From the NCBI GenBank assembly GCA_037954235.1, contig JBBMOA010000007.1, forward strand, positions 3,477,001 to 3,541,000: a stretch of 64,000 nucleotides of DNA, read 5' to 3'. This document shows, piece after piece, positions 1 to 11,626 of this stretch. The stretch is from Aulostomus chinensis. Taxonomy: Eukaryota > Chordata > Actinopteri > Syngnathiformes > Aulostomidae. The position numbers and the translations under genes were made by a program. The first letter of the stretch is position 1. Every line of letters begins with the position of its first letter. The notes below the pieces were generated by a model, which saw only the letters and a program-made list of their open reading frames with translations, had not been told where the DNA came from and did no database searches.

Positions 1-616
1 GACAAACTCCACTCTCTAAGGGCCATATTTAGAGATCTCCAAATTATCATCATTGATGAAATCAGTATGGTTGATCACAATCTGTTGGCATACGTCCACG
101 GGAGGTTGAGGCAGCTGAAACAGACTGGTGACTCTTCCCCATTTGGTAATGTCAGTGTCATAGCCGTCGGTGACTTTTATCAGTTGCCTCCTGTTAAAGG
201 GAAGCCTCTGTATACTGGTCAAGTTGGTGTGGACCTGTGGTGTCACTTTAGCGTTGTGGAGCTGACGACTGTCGTTCGACATACGGACAGCTCCTTGGCT
301 GAAATGTCGAATAGGCTTCGAGTGCGTTCTAAGAAAACCCCCATGTTAGACGGTGACATACAAATTTTGAAATAGCGAGAGACAGGGGAAGACAGCTCAG
401 TCTTGCATATTTTCACCACGAATATGCAAGTAGAAGAATTCAATTTGAACCAGTTGTTCCACACGTGCCCAGATTGTGCAAATTGATGCCAAAGACTTCA
501 CGCTGAACCACAAAACGGAACCCGGAATTATAAGTAAAGGGCGGGGCACGAGCTTGGAACCTAAATTCTGTTTGGCCAAAAACGCCAGAGTGATGCTCTG
601 TCGTAACGCTGACGTC
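1..616 (+). pseudogene. Helitron Rep/helicase fragment (PIF1-like helicase part)
   Basis: The plus-strand frame open from base 1 reads as the C-terminal helicase half of a Helitron RepHel protein, which unwinds DNA during rolling-circle transposition. Visible motifs are a Walker B/motif II (IIIIDEISMVD, about 40-72) and the motif III-like GDFYQLPP (about 170-193), both typical of PIF1-family helicases. The frame stops at TAG 373-375. Homology then continues in shifted frames, first LHIFTTNMQVEEFNLNQLF (about 400-455), then AKNARVMLCRNADV ending near 616. After that it runs into tandem repeats, so the 3' part is lost. The 5' part lies outside the window. It is a dead fragment; the Helitron assignment is from remembered family motifs and is fairly secure. 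Confidence 0.8.
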
Positions 617-639
617 GCCCACTCCACGTGTTTCGTTTG

Positions 640-1722
640 CTCGTTCGCCTCCTCAACATTGTTCACCTGCTCCACTTTGTTTGCTTGCTCCACTTGTCCC
701 TCCATGTTCGCCTGCTCTACGTGATTCGTTCCCTCCACTCTTCCCTCCATGTTCACCTCCCTTGTTCCTTCCAGTGCGTCACAGGGTGGGAGGTGCAGTG
801 TAATCAGCTCCTCATCATTGCCATCTGAATCTTGGTTCCAACCTGTGCACTTACATATGTTGTTAAATCTCAACCAGATTTGTGTTAACTTCACATTACA
901 AGAAAATTTTGTGTCTTCTGAATCTACTCAGTATCTACAAATCAATATTGTATTTATTTTTTGTGACTGTAACTATAACTCAGAATATTATCACATGGTT
1001 TGAAGACTTAAAATGTTCTTTTATTCCTCTGTAACAGACCATCGCTGTAGCTGCTGTTCTTATTGTGTGGAGGACCGTGCAGGGTCTTGCATGACCCTGT
1101 CAGAGGTTTTCCACAATAATGACCAGCTCCATGCACACTTGCTCCACTTGTCCCTCAGTGTTCACCTGCTGCACGATGTTCGTTTGCTTCACTTCTCCCT
1201 CAGTGTTCGCCTCCTCAACATTGTTCACCTTGCTCCACTTTGTTCGCTTGCTCCACTTGTCCCTCCATGTTCGCCTGCTCTACGTGATTCGTTCCCTCCA
1301 CTCTTCCCTCCATGTTCACCTCCCTTGTTCCTTCCAGTGCGTCACAGGGTGGGAGGTGCAGTGTAATCAGCTCCTCATCCTTGCCATCTGAGTCCTGGTT
1401 CCAACCTGTGCTGTTGAACAAGTTGTTAAATCTCAACCAGATTTGTGTTAACGTCACATTACAAGAACATTTTCAGTCTCCAGAATCTACTCAGTATCTA
1501 AAAATCAATATTGTATTTATTTTTTGTGACTGTAACTATAACTCAGAATATTACCACATGGTTTGAATACTTAAAATGTTCTTTTATTCCTCTGTAACAG
1601 ACCATCGCTGTTGCTGCTGATCTTATTGTGTCGAGGACCGTGCATCCAGCCACTTTGTGACAGGGTCTTGCATCACCCTGTCAGGATTTTTCTCACAATA
1701 ATGACCAGCTCCCTGCACACTG
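640..1722. repeat. Tandem duplication of about 0.56 kb with inner minisatellite
   Basis: Bases about 640-1140 recur at about 1203-1722 with an offset near 562; for example ctccacttgt is at 689 and 1251. The second copy has about 17 extra bases near 1646-1662. Each copy holds short tandem units of the ctccacttgtccctccatgt type. On the minus strand both copies keep an open acidic frame rich in VEQAN/VEG units, preceded by DSDG(N/K)DEEL and LHLPPCDALEG. That could be a repeat exon of an unrecognised gene, but neither start nor splice chain can be fixed. Confidence 0.7.
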
Positions 1723-3388
1723 TTCCCTTCCATACTCTTCTGGTCAGCACCTCGTTCTGAAAGCTGATAACAGACTCAGGAAACTTATCAGCAAAGCTCC
1801 TCCTGTCCTGGGAGTGGAACTCCAGTTGGCTGTGAGAGAGGAGGATGCTGAGGAAAACTCACAGCGTCATGGACGATGTCCCTCACCCCTGCACGGCACA
1901 CATGCACGTTACTCCTACTATTATTGGCATTTACGCCATTTACAATGTTTATATTTTGTACTTACTACTTTTTCTGACATATTTCTTTTCTTATTGTTAT
2001 TGTCAACCACTGTGACTTTGGAACAATATTGATAATCTCCCATGAAAATTTCCTTTGAGATTAAGAAAGTTCTTTCTTATTTTATTTGTAATACTTTTTA
2101 CACAGGACAATGACAGAGTACTACAGTACATCTACTTAAAAATGACTGGGGACTAAGAATTTAAACTAACCTTTACTTCACACCAACATGTGTGTGGTGA
2201 ACTTTAGACTGCATGCCTCCAAAGTAGCAGAATAAGTTTGTGTAATATTCTACCAACAATTAATGCATTTCTTTTGTGTGTGTGTTCTTTTTGTTCACGG
2301 TCCATTTGCATCCTTAGCTCTGCTTCTGTACAGTGGTACTATTTTGTTCTGCATCTTATGAAGTTAGACAATCACTGAAAGGTTAAATCTGCATTTTGTC
2401 AGTAGTTCACAATTAAAATGAACATTATATTGGCATCCCAAAATATGTGCAATTACTTTCAAACCATGGATAACTGTACCTATGAAAACAGTGGCAGGAG
2501 ACAGGTGTAATAGTTTTGAGTCAGGAGTGTAGAATGAAATATCCTTTTATATTCTTTGAGAGTACTTTCTGTGTCATGGTGTCACTCTGGTGTACAGTTT
2601 TTGATCCTGTCTCTCTCTCTCCCTCTGTCTGGTCAGAGTGCTCGGAGGTGGGGCGATCCTCTCAATGGCAGGGCTCACCACACCCACCTGTTCCGGGCCA
2701 CTGAAGCCTCCTCCAAACCTTCCTCCCTGCCAGAGTATTACGTTTGCTGCATGAATGCACACTGCTCTTGTGCTGACTCCCTACCTGCTGACATTCGAAT
2801 GCTAAGAATTCCTCTCCTGTTGTCCGTTGATACTTGGACCTCTTGGACAGTTTAGTTTTTTTTCCTCTCTATTAACTTTGTCTCTTCTTATTCGTGACTT
2901 GCTTTTCCCTTACAGTGATTTTTCGTTATTAATTTGTCACTTTGTTCCCTTTACGGTGATCTTTTGTGGTCTCCTGCCTCAATAAACATTGTCATCCTTT
3001 CCAAAAAATAAAAATAAACGTAGTGTTAATAATGTTATGTGAAAAATAAATGCGGACCTTCTAACTATATTGTTTAGAATAAAGCAGGAAGCAGATATTC
3101 AAAACAAGCATAAAAGAGTTTGTAATCACAAAATGCCTGAATCCTGTGGCGAAAAAGAAGAATAAAAGCATTCGATCATAAATAACAGACGATGTGATGC
3201 AGAATATGGCACTGGATTCTTAAAGGCTTACATTACATTAAAAAACTGAAAAGTACAAAATTAAATATATGATATGATATTAAAATGTAAGGTGTTATCA
3301 AGGTTCAGAAATTAAATAAAGCAAACCCTTTTGTGCCCCATGGCACATGTGGCTGTCCTGCTTGAACGCACGAAATTAACTTCTGAAA
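1723..3388. other. No clear gene; possible repeat 3' end at 2.6-3.0 kb
   Basis: No convincing exon was found. The stretch about 2630-3000 looks like the 3' end of a transcribed repeat or LTR: a pyrimidine-rich tail followed by AATAAA at 2981-2986. The rest is AT-rich unique-looking DNA. Confidence 0.3.
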
Positions 3389-3390
3389 TA

Positions 3391-4294
3391 CAGGTGCTGA
3401 TCATATAATTAGAATATCATGAAAAAGTTGATTTATTTCAGTAATTCCATTCAAAAAGTGAAACTTGTATTTTATATTCATTCATTACAGACAGACTGAT
3501 ATATATCAAACGTCTATTTTAATTTTGATGATTATAACTGACAACTAAAGAAAATCGCCAAATTCAGTATCTCAGAAAATTAGAATATTGTGTAAAGGTT
3601 CATTATTGAAGACACCTGTGCCACACTCTAATAAGCTGATTAGCTCCAAACACCTGCAAAGGCCTTTAAATGGTCTCTCAGTCCGGTTCTGTAGGCTGCA
3701 CCATCATGGGGAAGACTGCTGACTTGACAGTTGTCCAAAAGACAACCACTGACACCTTGCACAAGGAGGGCAAGACACAGAAGGTTGTTGCTAAAGACGC
3801 TGGCTGTTCACCGAGCTCTGCGTCCAAGCACATTAATTGAGAGGCGAAGGGAAGAACGTGGTAGAGAGAGTACAAGCAAGAAGGATAACTGCACCCTGGA
3901 GGGGATTGTGAATCAAAACCCGTTCAAAAATGTGGGGGAGATTCACAAAGGGTGGACAGCAGCTGGAGTCAGAGCTTCAAGAACCACAAGGCACAGACGT
4001 ACGCAAGACATGGGTTTCGGCTGTCGCATTCCTTGTGTCAAGCCACTCTGAAACAAGAGACAGCGTCAGAGGCGTCTTTCCTGGGCTAAAGACAAAAAGG
4101 ACTGGACTGCTGCTGAGTGGTCCAAAGTTGCGTTCTTTGATGAAAGTAAACTTTGCATTTCCTCTGGAAATCAAGGTCCCAGAGTCTGGAGGAAGAGAGG
4201 AGAGGCACAGAATCCACATTGCATGAGGTCCAGTGTAAAGTTTCCACAGTCCGTGAGGGTTTGGGTGCCATGTCAACTGCTGGTGCTGGTCTGT
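3391..4294 (+). mobile_element. Decayed, 3'-truncated Tc1/mariner transposon
   Basis: The element starts right after a TA dinucleotide (3389-3390) with the terminal inverted repeat beginning CAGGTGCTGATCATATAATT, a familiar fish Tc1 end. A transposase frame starts at the ATG at about 3706 (MGKTADLTVVQK) with a helix-turn-helix-like stretch (KVVAKDAGCSPSSASKHI). It then breaks by a stop and frameshifts. Further on, fragments equivalent to KDWTAAEWSK, FFDESK (second catalytic Asp of the DDE triad) and GNQGPRVWRK are still readable. Homology ends near 4294, so the last DDE residue and the 3' inverted repeat are missing. Non-autonomous and inactive. Confidence 0.8.
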
Positions 4295-5151
4295 TGAAAT
4301 GACGTGTATTTAACGTAATTTTTTGACATCTTAATCAGGTCTCCTGAAGGTGCAGAATGAAAGGCTTTTTTGCGTCTATTTCTGACGTGGTCTAGACGTC
4401 CGATGGTGACGTCCACATGACCTTTAAATGACATTTGAACGACATCTTATCAACCCAATTTCGCCGTCCACAGGACATCTAGATAAGAGCGTATTTACAT
4501 CCTAATGCCGTCTTCCAATGCCCATTTAGATTTTTAGCTTTTTGTTTCGTTTCAGTAGCCTTTACCTTTTACCTTTCATCAAACTGGGTTCCAACCTGAA
4601 AGGGGGACAGTAGTTATGCATCAAGGCTTTTATACACAATCACAACTTAAGCCTCCTTTCATTTTCCATCTCCTCAATTAACATTTTAAAAGGTGAAAAA
4701 AGTGGAATAAAAACTGGCCAAGTCCAATATTGTGAATCACTCACGCAATGATAGCTTTGACACTTTACTGCACCCAAAACCTGTCAGTTGAAGCTTTACA
4801 TAATGCAGAAGTAGCATTTTGAAATTGCCACTGACGTTTGTAAAAAAAAAAAAGCATTTTGTTGATTATAGCACAGAATGATAAAATGACAGAAATTGTA
4901 CCTTTATGAACTATGAAAACAGTTACATGTGTTCCAAATTTAAGAACTTTACCCCAAAGGGTTCTAGGGGTTCTAGGGGCAGCCAGAGACTCCCATTCAG
5001 GAAAAAGGGAACAAAGAATTCTAGGAAGACAAAATATTTCCACACACATTTCCAACTATTTACAAGTACTTAGAGACTATATTTACAATTATGAACAAAC
5101 TATTAAACTATTTACACAAACCCCTTACAACTAACTAGAAGTGTTTATAAT
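4295..5151. other. Intergenic; no gene seen
   Basis: At about 4296-4510 there are repeated GACGT/GACAT motifs, suggesting an unclassified repeat. The rest is AT-rich with a short A-run near 4842-4853. No exon is supported. Confidence 0.3.
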
Positions 5152-5978
5152 GGGGGTGTTACAAAACTTTGCGTCACGACATCTCACAAAATATAAAATG
5201 ACGAAATAAAATTCAAAGCCACACAAAATAAAAATATCAATGTACAAAACAAACAAACAATGCAAAGCGGTGCCACGCACCACGACACTGATGATTTGAT
5301 GAGAAGAAGAAGAAGAAAACCGAAGCAACGCCACAGAAGAAGAAGAAGCGGTGAAACAAATATTTCTGAATGGAGGAAGACGAGGTCGAACAAGTAGCGG
5401 ACGCTCCTTCATCAATCAAATCGGTTGTGTGGACGTATTTTGGCTTCCCATGGAAAAGACAAGGCAACGGTGAGACGATGGAGGATGAAACAAAGACCGT
5501 GGTCCAACTATGAGGGTCCACAACAGCGGAGACTGCAGCGAGCACCACTGGCATGATAGGAGGTTCTGAACCTGTTGAGGGCTCAGTGTTCCAGCTCCCT
5601 GAGGTCAGACATTCTAGATCTAGACTGGACTGCAGCCCTGAGCATGAGTGAACATTTGTTTTCCTTTTCATCAAGAAAGGATTTGGCCCCGTTGTTCACA
5701 ACACAGCACTTTTTTAATTGAAATTTAAGGTTTGTATTTGTATTGTAGTCTAAATAAGGGGAAAAAAATACAAATCTATTGTTGTTTTCAAAGAAAAGAG
5801 TATTTTATTTTGTACTGACACAGCAAAAACTTGTATGTTTGCATATATTAAGTGAGAAAATACAGTATTTGATTTTTACATTTCTGATTTTTATGTTTTC
5901 TTTAATCTTTACTTTGTATCGTGAGCCCTGTTTCGTATTTCGTATCGTTCCATGAGTCGACTGCTTTGTTGCACCCCT
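5152..5978 (+). mobile_element. hAT-like element with BED zinc-finger remnant
   Basis: The ends form short inverted repeats: (G)GGGGTGTTACA at the left and TTGTTGCACCCCT at the right. This matches the AGGGGTG type of hAT termini. Inside, a plus-strand frame from the ATG at about 5370 (MEEDEVEQVADAPSSIKSVV, then a WTYFGF motif) resembles the start of a ZBED/hAT BED finger. It stops at about 5510 before the second zinc-ligand pair. The same element recurs at 25,553-26,373 and 48,975-49,795. No clean 8-bp target duplication is visible, so the class call rests on termini and the BED-like start. Confidence 0.6.
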
Positions 5979-6955
5979 CGTTGACAGCGATTAATCTTTT
6001 AACAACTATTTACGTTTTAATTCTGGCACTGATCCCATCTGCCCTTCTTGCTGGTGCATGCTTAAGGTGCTCCACAATGTGCTGTTTTATATTAACAATG
6101 TTCAGTTCCCCCAGGGTATTCTTCCATTTTAATACGTCCACATCAGATTATATTCATATAGCAATTCCAAGGACAGCTACAGCCTAAACAAAGTACTGCA
6201 CATGGACAAAAGAAATTAAAAAGTCATGGCAGAAAAGAAGAGCCAACCTCAGCCCCTGGTGTGTTACTAACTTGTAATATCAGAAAAATATCATTGAATG
6301 GGGGTTCAGTCATTCAGGGTTCCACTCTTCCCTGACATTATTTTCCAGGTCACTTTCAGCAGCTACAGAGGCACGTTATTGCGTCATACACACATACATT
6401 TCTCTGTCCCCCTCATAGTGTTCTTTTCTACAGTTGTAACTTGCCTTTACCCAGATGGAATTCATAACCTCCTCCTCCTCTGCGTGGCTCATGAGGGTGT
6501 ATTTTTCACACTCCCAAAGTTTTTCTCAGAGTCACAAATTTCAGTTGTTAATCTGATTCACTTCAATAGTTTGACTTGATCAATTGAGAAAAGATCCAAT
6601 AGCAAAACATGCCTGAGGTCATCTTTATTTTGACCTGCTGGAATGTCAGCCAGTCCTCCGGGGGGTGTTCTTTCAATTAAAATGCTGTGGTGGCCTTGTT
6701 CTTTGGCCATGTAACTACTCCTCTTGCCGGTCCACCCAATTAACAAGGATTGTACCCTCTGTCTCCTTTCCCTCCTCCGCCCAAACAGCCTTGGCATACA
6801 TGACCTGGGAACAACAGAACACGCATTACTCAACACATTCCCAGTGCAACATTAAGAATTACATGAAACAAGGCTCATCACCAGCTGAATTCTAATATTG
6901 TCATTAGAAAATGAAGTCAGGTTGATGGTGGTGGGGTTGAAACAATATAAGTAGA
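5979..6955. other. Intergenic; no gene seen
   Basis: Mixed-composition sequence without a convincing splice-bounded exon or a recognised repeat. Short open frames on both strands lack family features. Confidence 0.3.
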
Positions 6956-6999
6956 AGTGACGTTGGGGGACAAGATCAGAAAGTACTCCGACAGAGTGT

Positions 7000-7503
7000 A
7001 TGCCCTGATCACGAGGACGAAGAGGAGGAGCCTTGTTCTCCTGATCACCAGGAGGAGGAGGGGTCTTGTTCTCCTGATCACAAGGAGGAGGTGGGGCCTT
7101 GTTCTCCTGATCACCAGGAGGAGGTGGGGCCTTGTTCTCCTGATCACCAGGAGGAGGTGGGGCCTTGTTCTCCTGATCACCAGGAGGAGGTGGGGCCTTG
7201 TTCTCCTGATCACCAGGACAAAGAAGAGGGGCCTTGTTCTCCTCATCACCAGGAGGAGGAAGGGCCTTGTTCTCCTGGTCACCAGGAGGAGGAGGAGGGG
7301 GCTTCAGTTTCAAATGATGGTGGTTCCCCCAATCATCAGGAGGACGCCCAACCTCCTCAGTGTTCAAGTAGATGTTGCCCTAGAACATGAAGTCTCACAC
7401 TCTCGTTTGTTGTCTTTCTTTCCAGAGGCTGCAACACCCAAAAGTCCACCACTAAGTTTCCCTTTTGTCTGAGTTTTGCTTCACATCTTTGTGTCTAAAA
7501 TAA
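7000..7503 (+). pseudogene. Partial copy of the DAZL-like gene: repeat exon and last exon
   Basis: Bases about 7010-7360 carry 33-36 bp repeats encoding (E)PCSPDHQEEVG-type units, followed by GASVSNDGGSPNHQEDAQPP. This is the same C-terminal sequence as the gene at 9.66-11.63 kb. The RRM exons are absent; upstream DNA is unrelated. Relative to the full copy about 280 bp is missing just after CCTCAG (7360), so the frame runs directly into the terminal segment. A likely last exon follows an acceptor (tttctttccag, ending about 7424) and encodes AATPKSPPLSFPFV, stopping at TGA near 7470. AATAAA is near 7499. It looks like a truncated duplicate rather than a working gene. Confidence 0.55.
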
Positions 7504-8080
7504 AGCCAATACTTGCATGTCTGTCTGTGACTCAATTATCTCAACAAGCGTTCATTCAATCAAATGTTGCTTGGCTAAGCAGAGTGTTGCATTCATGGTC
7601 TGTCCTCTGTTGGAATTTCTGAAGGCTCAGGTTCTCTGTTTCTTATGGGACCACTGGCTGGGCCACACAGGTTGTTGATGGTCCACATGTGGCCACTGGC
7701 CGCCATTCGAGAGTGCGTGCATGACATCCTGCTGCTTCATGCTGCGTCACCTCCTTCGCCACCATATGATGCTGCTCTAAAGTAAATGTGGTGGAGTTAC
7801 AGTGAAAACGTCGTCCTGTTTTACGTTTCTAGTTGTGTTGAACGGAGGGTGGAGGAGGGACACTGCAGGGCTGAAGTAAGGAGGCAAGTGTTCTTAATAT
7901 TCTTCAGTCCAGCACCAATGTGTCCTGATAAGTGGATTTTATTAGTTGTTTTTTTAGTGTTGAAATTATGTATTGATATGTGGTTTCCTGAATCTGAAAA
8001 GCTTGTCACGTGACTTCATCATGTGACTTCCTCATGTGACCATCTGACACGAGTATCATAGTTGAAGTTCAAGAGTGTGG
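7504..8080. repeat. 3' flank duplicated with 11.97-12.55 kb
   Basis: This flank of the partial DAZL-like copy is nearly identical to about 11,975-12,555, including the gtggccactggccgccatt stretch. The two 3' ends therefore arose by one duplication that runs on into the SINE at 8081. Confidence 0.75.
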
Positions 8081-8320
8081 GGGGCGGCATGGCTCAGAGG
8101 TGGAGTGGCCGTCTATCAACAAAAGGGTCGCTGGTTGGATCCTCACTTCCCCTGGTGACCATGTCCAAGTATCCTTGAGCAAAATACTGAACGCCTCATT
8201 GCTCCTGATGGACCAGTGACCTCTCAAGGGTGAACCCTGCCTCTCACCCAATGTCAGCTGGGATTGGCTCCTGCCCCCCCCCCCCCCCCCCAACGGATAA
8301 GCAGTCCAGAAAATGGATGG
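8081..8320 (+). mobile_element. tRNA-derived SINE
   Basis: The left part reads like a tRNA-derived RNA polymerase III promoter. It has an A-box-like GGCTCAGAGGTGGAG near 8090 and a B-box-like GGTTGGATCC near 8131. Next come a unique body (catgtccaagtatccttgag) and a tail ending in C-run/ggataagcag/atggatgg. The same SINE, cut short, lies at 12,557-12,665 in the duplicated block. Confidence 0.7.
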
Positions 8321-9480
8321 ACAGTTGAAGAGGGACCAGACTGTCCTTACCCTGATGAGGGCCCTCCCACCTGAAACACAGAAGCAGGATTTATTTTTCG
8401 CCTTCTTTATTTCCTCTGATTTGTTCTCAACTTGGATCCCACTCTTTGATAAAGTACAACAACAACATAATAATAATAATAATAAAAATAATAATGTCGT
8501 AAAACTATAAATAACTACGAAAATGATCATGGCCAAGATTGCTGAATGTGATATTTATATATGTACAGTATATATACACACAAATATTACAACAACGTGG
8601 GTTGGACATGTCAGGTTCTCTAAAAATGAAACAAATGTGAAGGTGCTGTGTACGATGAATTACAGGACTGAACATTCAAATGCGATATAGATGAGTAAAG
8701 TTATGATATCTGCAGTGTGCTATACATTTTATTTAATTTTTAACTGTTGCACGGATGTTCTTCAACTGACAGCACTCTGGTTTGTTACATATTTTTCTGT
8801 TGTCAGAGGAGTTTGGAACTATTAATCTATTGAGATATTTCATCTGTTCTGAATGCTCAACCTTTTTGATGTAAAAATAGGGTAGCCTGGTGCACCAGCC
8901 CACAGTAAACTCCCAAACAGCCTGTATGAGTCCTACATGTCACTGAGGAGATGCGTCGATGCCTTCTGTTCATTTATGATACCAAAGCATCACTTTATCA
9001 CATGCAGAGTAAATATTAAAAAAGGAATAAAAGCGGTTTAGTAATTGGGTGATTAATTGATTAAATGTGATCAGGTTCAGATACACGCTGTTGTGGTTCC
9101 TCTCACACCCCAGTATGACCTCCCAGGGACATCAGGGGCCAGGCGTATAAAGCTCTCTTTGCCTGTGTGTCTCTAGCTAACCTAACTTGCATGGTTGTTG
9201 TGTGTGGCTGTAGAACGTGGAGAGAACCCATGCAGGCAGGGGGAGAACATGACTGGAGTCAGATCAAAGTGAGAGATTAAAGATTAAAGTAGAACCAGGA
9301 TCAAAGTAGGACACTGACATCGAAGATGCAGCGAGTACAAAGAATTTGACGTTGACCTCAGAATTCTGAATCTGCTCTCCGAACGACCTATCAAAGAAAC
9401 TCTGTTGTGGTCAGTATATATATGGCTTCATCACTTCGGCTTTGAAAACAATTGAGAAGATCTCAAGTCTTTTGTTTCAG
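8321..9480. other. Intergenic; no gene seen
   Basis: AT-rich sequence with a TAA microsatellite near 8467-8495 and TA-rich tracts near 8550-8580. No exon with good splice sites was found until 9481. Confidence 0.3.
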
Positions 9481-9663
9481 TCACATCGAAACGCCAGGGA
9501 AGCAACTTTGACCTTCACAACATTCAGCATATTAGCTGTCCCTCAACATCTCTCGGCTGCACAAGAAATCTCTGTCTGGGAATTTATTTTGGATCGTCTG
9601 TGTGGCAGAGCACCAACTGTCCTCATGTACCAGATGAAGCCAATCTTCCAGCGTGACGTGAAG

Positions 9664-9853
9664 ATGGATTTACCCACCTGCATGTACAAGTTACCAAATA
9701 TTCATGAGCAGCGAGGGCGCACCCCTGAGTGTGTGCTCCAGAACGGTGACGTGAGCCCAGTCATCGGTGCCAAGGTCTTCTATGTTACTGGATATCCTAA
9801 AAAGGTCAAATCAGTTTTACGTGTAGAGAATTGATTTTTTTTTCTCACCAATT

Positions 9854-9906
<53 letters not shown>

Positions 9907-11626
9907 GGGCGAGATCATTTCAGAATTTCATGTCAGCAGATCAGTAGGACATAGATTCACCTGGAGGGGACGATGAATACCTCAAAGCTCACTGGCAAAA
10001 TCCAACTTTATCGTTCAAATTAAGTTCAAAAATATTTGCGTTAGCAATCAAAACCATGTTGTTGTTTTTTAATGACTGAAATTTCTTACAACCCTCAGGT
10101 GGATGAAAATGAAATTGAAGCCATCTTCATCACATTTGGGGATGTCAAGGAGGTGAACTTCATCAAACACAGAAAAGGAGGGTGAGTTTCACTGTACAGC
10201 AGGACTTCTAAAATACAAAAGGGCTGCAAAGAACTTGTTCAATGGGTCAGAGGTCCGTTTATTGAGGTCGGTCAGGCCAAACGCAATAACATTGTCATAT
10301 TCTAAAGAAAATGCCATTTTCATTCAAAGCAACAACAAAAATACAAACTGAAATGAAATGTCGTTTCCATTTTGGCATAAACTAAAATAAACAGTTGAAT
10401 AAAACAAAACCTGTCATGAATCCAAAACAAACATGTCAGGAGGGGTTAAGAACACTTTGCTTGGATGTGGCCCAGGGCCGCCTCGTGAGGATCACTGCTC
10501 TACAGGCACTGATGTACAATTTCTTGATGATTCACATTTGATTTATGAATTGAGTGTCAATATCTTTGAGCCATTTTCTTGTCTCTCCAAGGTGTGCATT
10601 TGTGCACTTTGCCAATGATGTCCACATTCAGCGTATCATTGAGGTAAGTGGAAATGAGTTCATGAGCTGTTTGAATGTGATTTGTTTACGACACAAAATA
10701 AAGTATTCACATATTTGTCCCTTAGACACCACACTTTTATGGGACCAAGAGGCTGAAAGTCTTCCTTGCAAGAAAGGGAGAGAGCACACGTAAGTGATGG
10801 ATTCGGCTCCAGGAAACGCCACATCTACACGATGACGTTGCCTCTGACATTTTCAATGTTCTCTTTCTATCCAGGACCCCGTCCCACCAACAATGGAGGC
10901 TCCCCCAATCAAAAGGGGAAAGAATTATCGTCTCCCACCAATGATGGAGCAACTCACAATCATCAGGAGGAGGAGAGGCTTTCATCCTTAAACAATGGAA
11001 GTTCTGCTGATCACCAAGAAGAAAAGGAGGGACCTTGTTCTCCTGATCACCAGGAGGAGGAGGAGGGGCCTGGTTCTCCTCATCACCAGGAGGAGGAGGA
11101 GGGGCCTCGTTCTCCTGATCACCAGGACAAAGAGGAGAGGCCTTGTGCTCCTGATCACCAGGAGGAGGAGGAGGGGCCTGGTTCTCCTGATAACCAGGAG
11201 GAGGAGGAGGGGCCTTGTTCTCCTCATCACCAGGAGGAGGAGGAGGGGCCTCGTTCTCCTGATCACCAGGACAAAGAGGAGAGGCCTTGTGCTCCTGATC
11301 ACCAGGAGGAGGAGGAGGGGCCTGGTTCTCCTGATAACCAGGACAAAGAAGAGGCGCCTTGTTCTCCTCATAACCAGGAGGAGATGGGGCCTTGTTCCCC
11401 TCATCACCAGGAGGAGGAGGGGCCTTGTTCTCCTGATCACCAGGACAAAGAGGAGGAGCCTTGTTTTCCTCATCACCAGAAGGAGGAGGAGGGGGCTTCA
11501 GTGTCAAATGATGGAGGTTCCCCCAATCATCAGGAGGACGCCCAGCCTCCTCAGGAAGGAGGCATCTTCCCTGTGGTCAGATCTTTTGTTTGTCTCCTGG
11601 GGGGCTGCTTCTGCATACCTCACTGA
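9664..11626 (+). CDS. DAZL-like RNA-binding protein with acidic 12-residue repeats
   Basis: A five-exon model fits GT-AG rules and phase: 9664-9804, 10099-10181, 10592-10643, 10726-10789, 10875-11626. Exons 1-4 encode an RRM closest to the DAZ family, which binds germ-cell mRNAs and promotes translation. RNP2-like VFYVTGY is followed by VDENEI, GDVKEV, RNP1-like GCAFVHFAND, VHIQRIIE and FYGTKRLKV. Exon joins after IIE and after the RRM end match DAZL gene structure as known. RNP1 is weakened (Cys-Ala for Tyr-Gly). The last exon replaces the usual DAZ repeat/proline tail with about 13 copies of a 36-bp unit encoding PCSPDHQEEEEG. The first donor (AAG|GTCAAA) is weak. The start at 9664 (MDLPTCMYKL) is chosen because the open frame upstream reaches a splice-acceptor-like site at 9480 without another good ATG context. 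Function is uncertain; it may be a decaying paralogue. Confidence 0.55.
9854..9905. repeat. (CA)n microsatellite
   Basis: An uninterrupted CA run in the first intron of the DAZL-like gene. Confidence 0.95.
11030..11500. repeat. 36-bp coding minisatellite
   Basis: About 13 units of ccttgttctcctgatcacca plus a GAG-rich half. Sense-frame units are PCSPDHQEEEEG; variants read PGSPHHQ, PRSPDHQ and PCAPDHQ. Some units carry DKEE from an inserted ggacaaagagga. All units keep the 3-bp periodicity, so the frame survives expansion and contraction. Confidence 0.9.

Noticed and set aside
7010..7300. CRISPR-like regular repeats
   Set aside because: Adjacent coding repeats without unique spacers, in an animal genome.
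6852..7367. 171-residue minus-strand frame (ENKAPPPPGDQ units)
   Set aside because: Antisense of the partial DAZL-like repeat exon; no independent evidence.
10737..11507. 256-residue minus-strand frame of proline-rich repeats
   Set aside because: It is the antisense of the 36-bp repeat exon. The sense frame is joined in phase to RRM exons, whereas the antisense has no splice or domain support.
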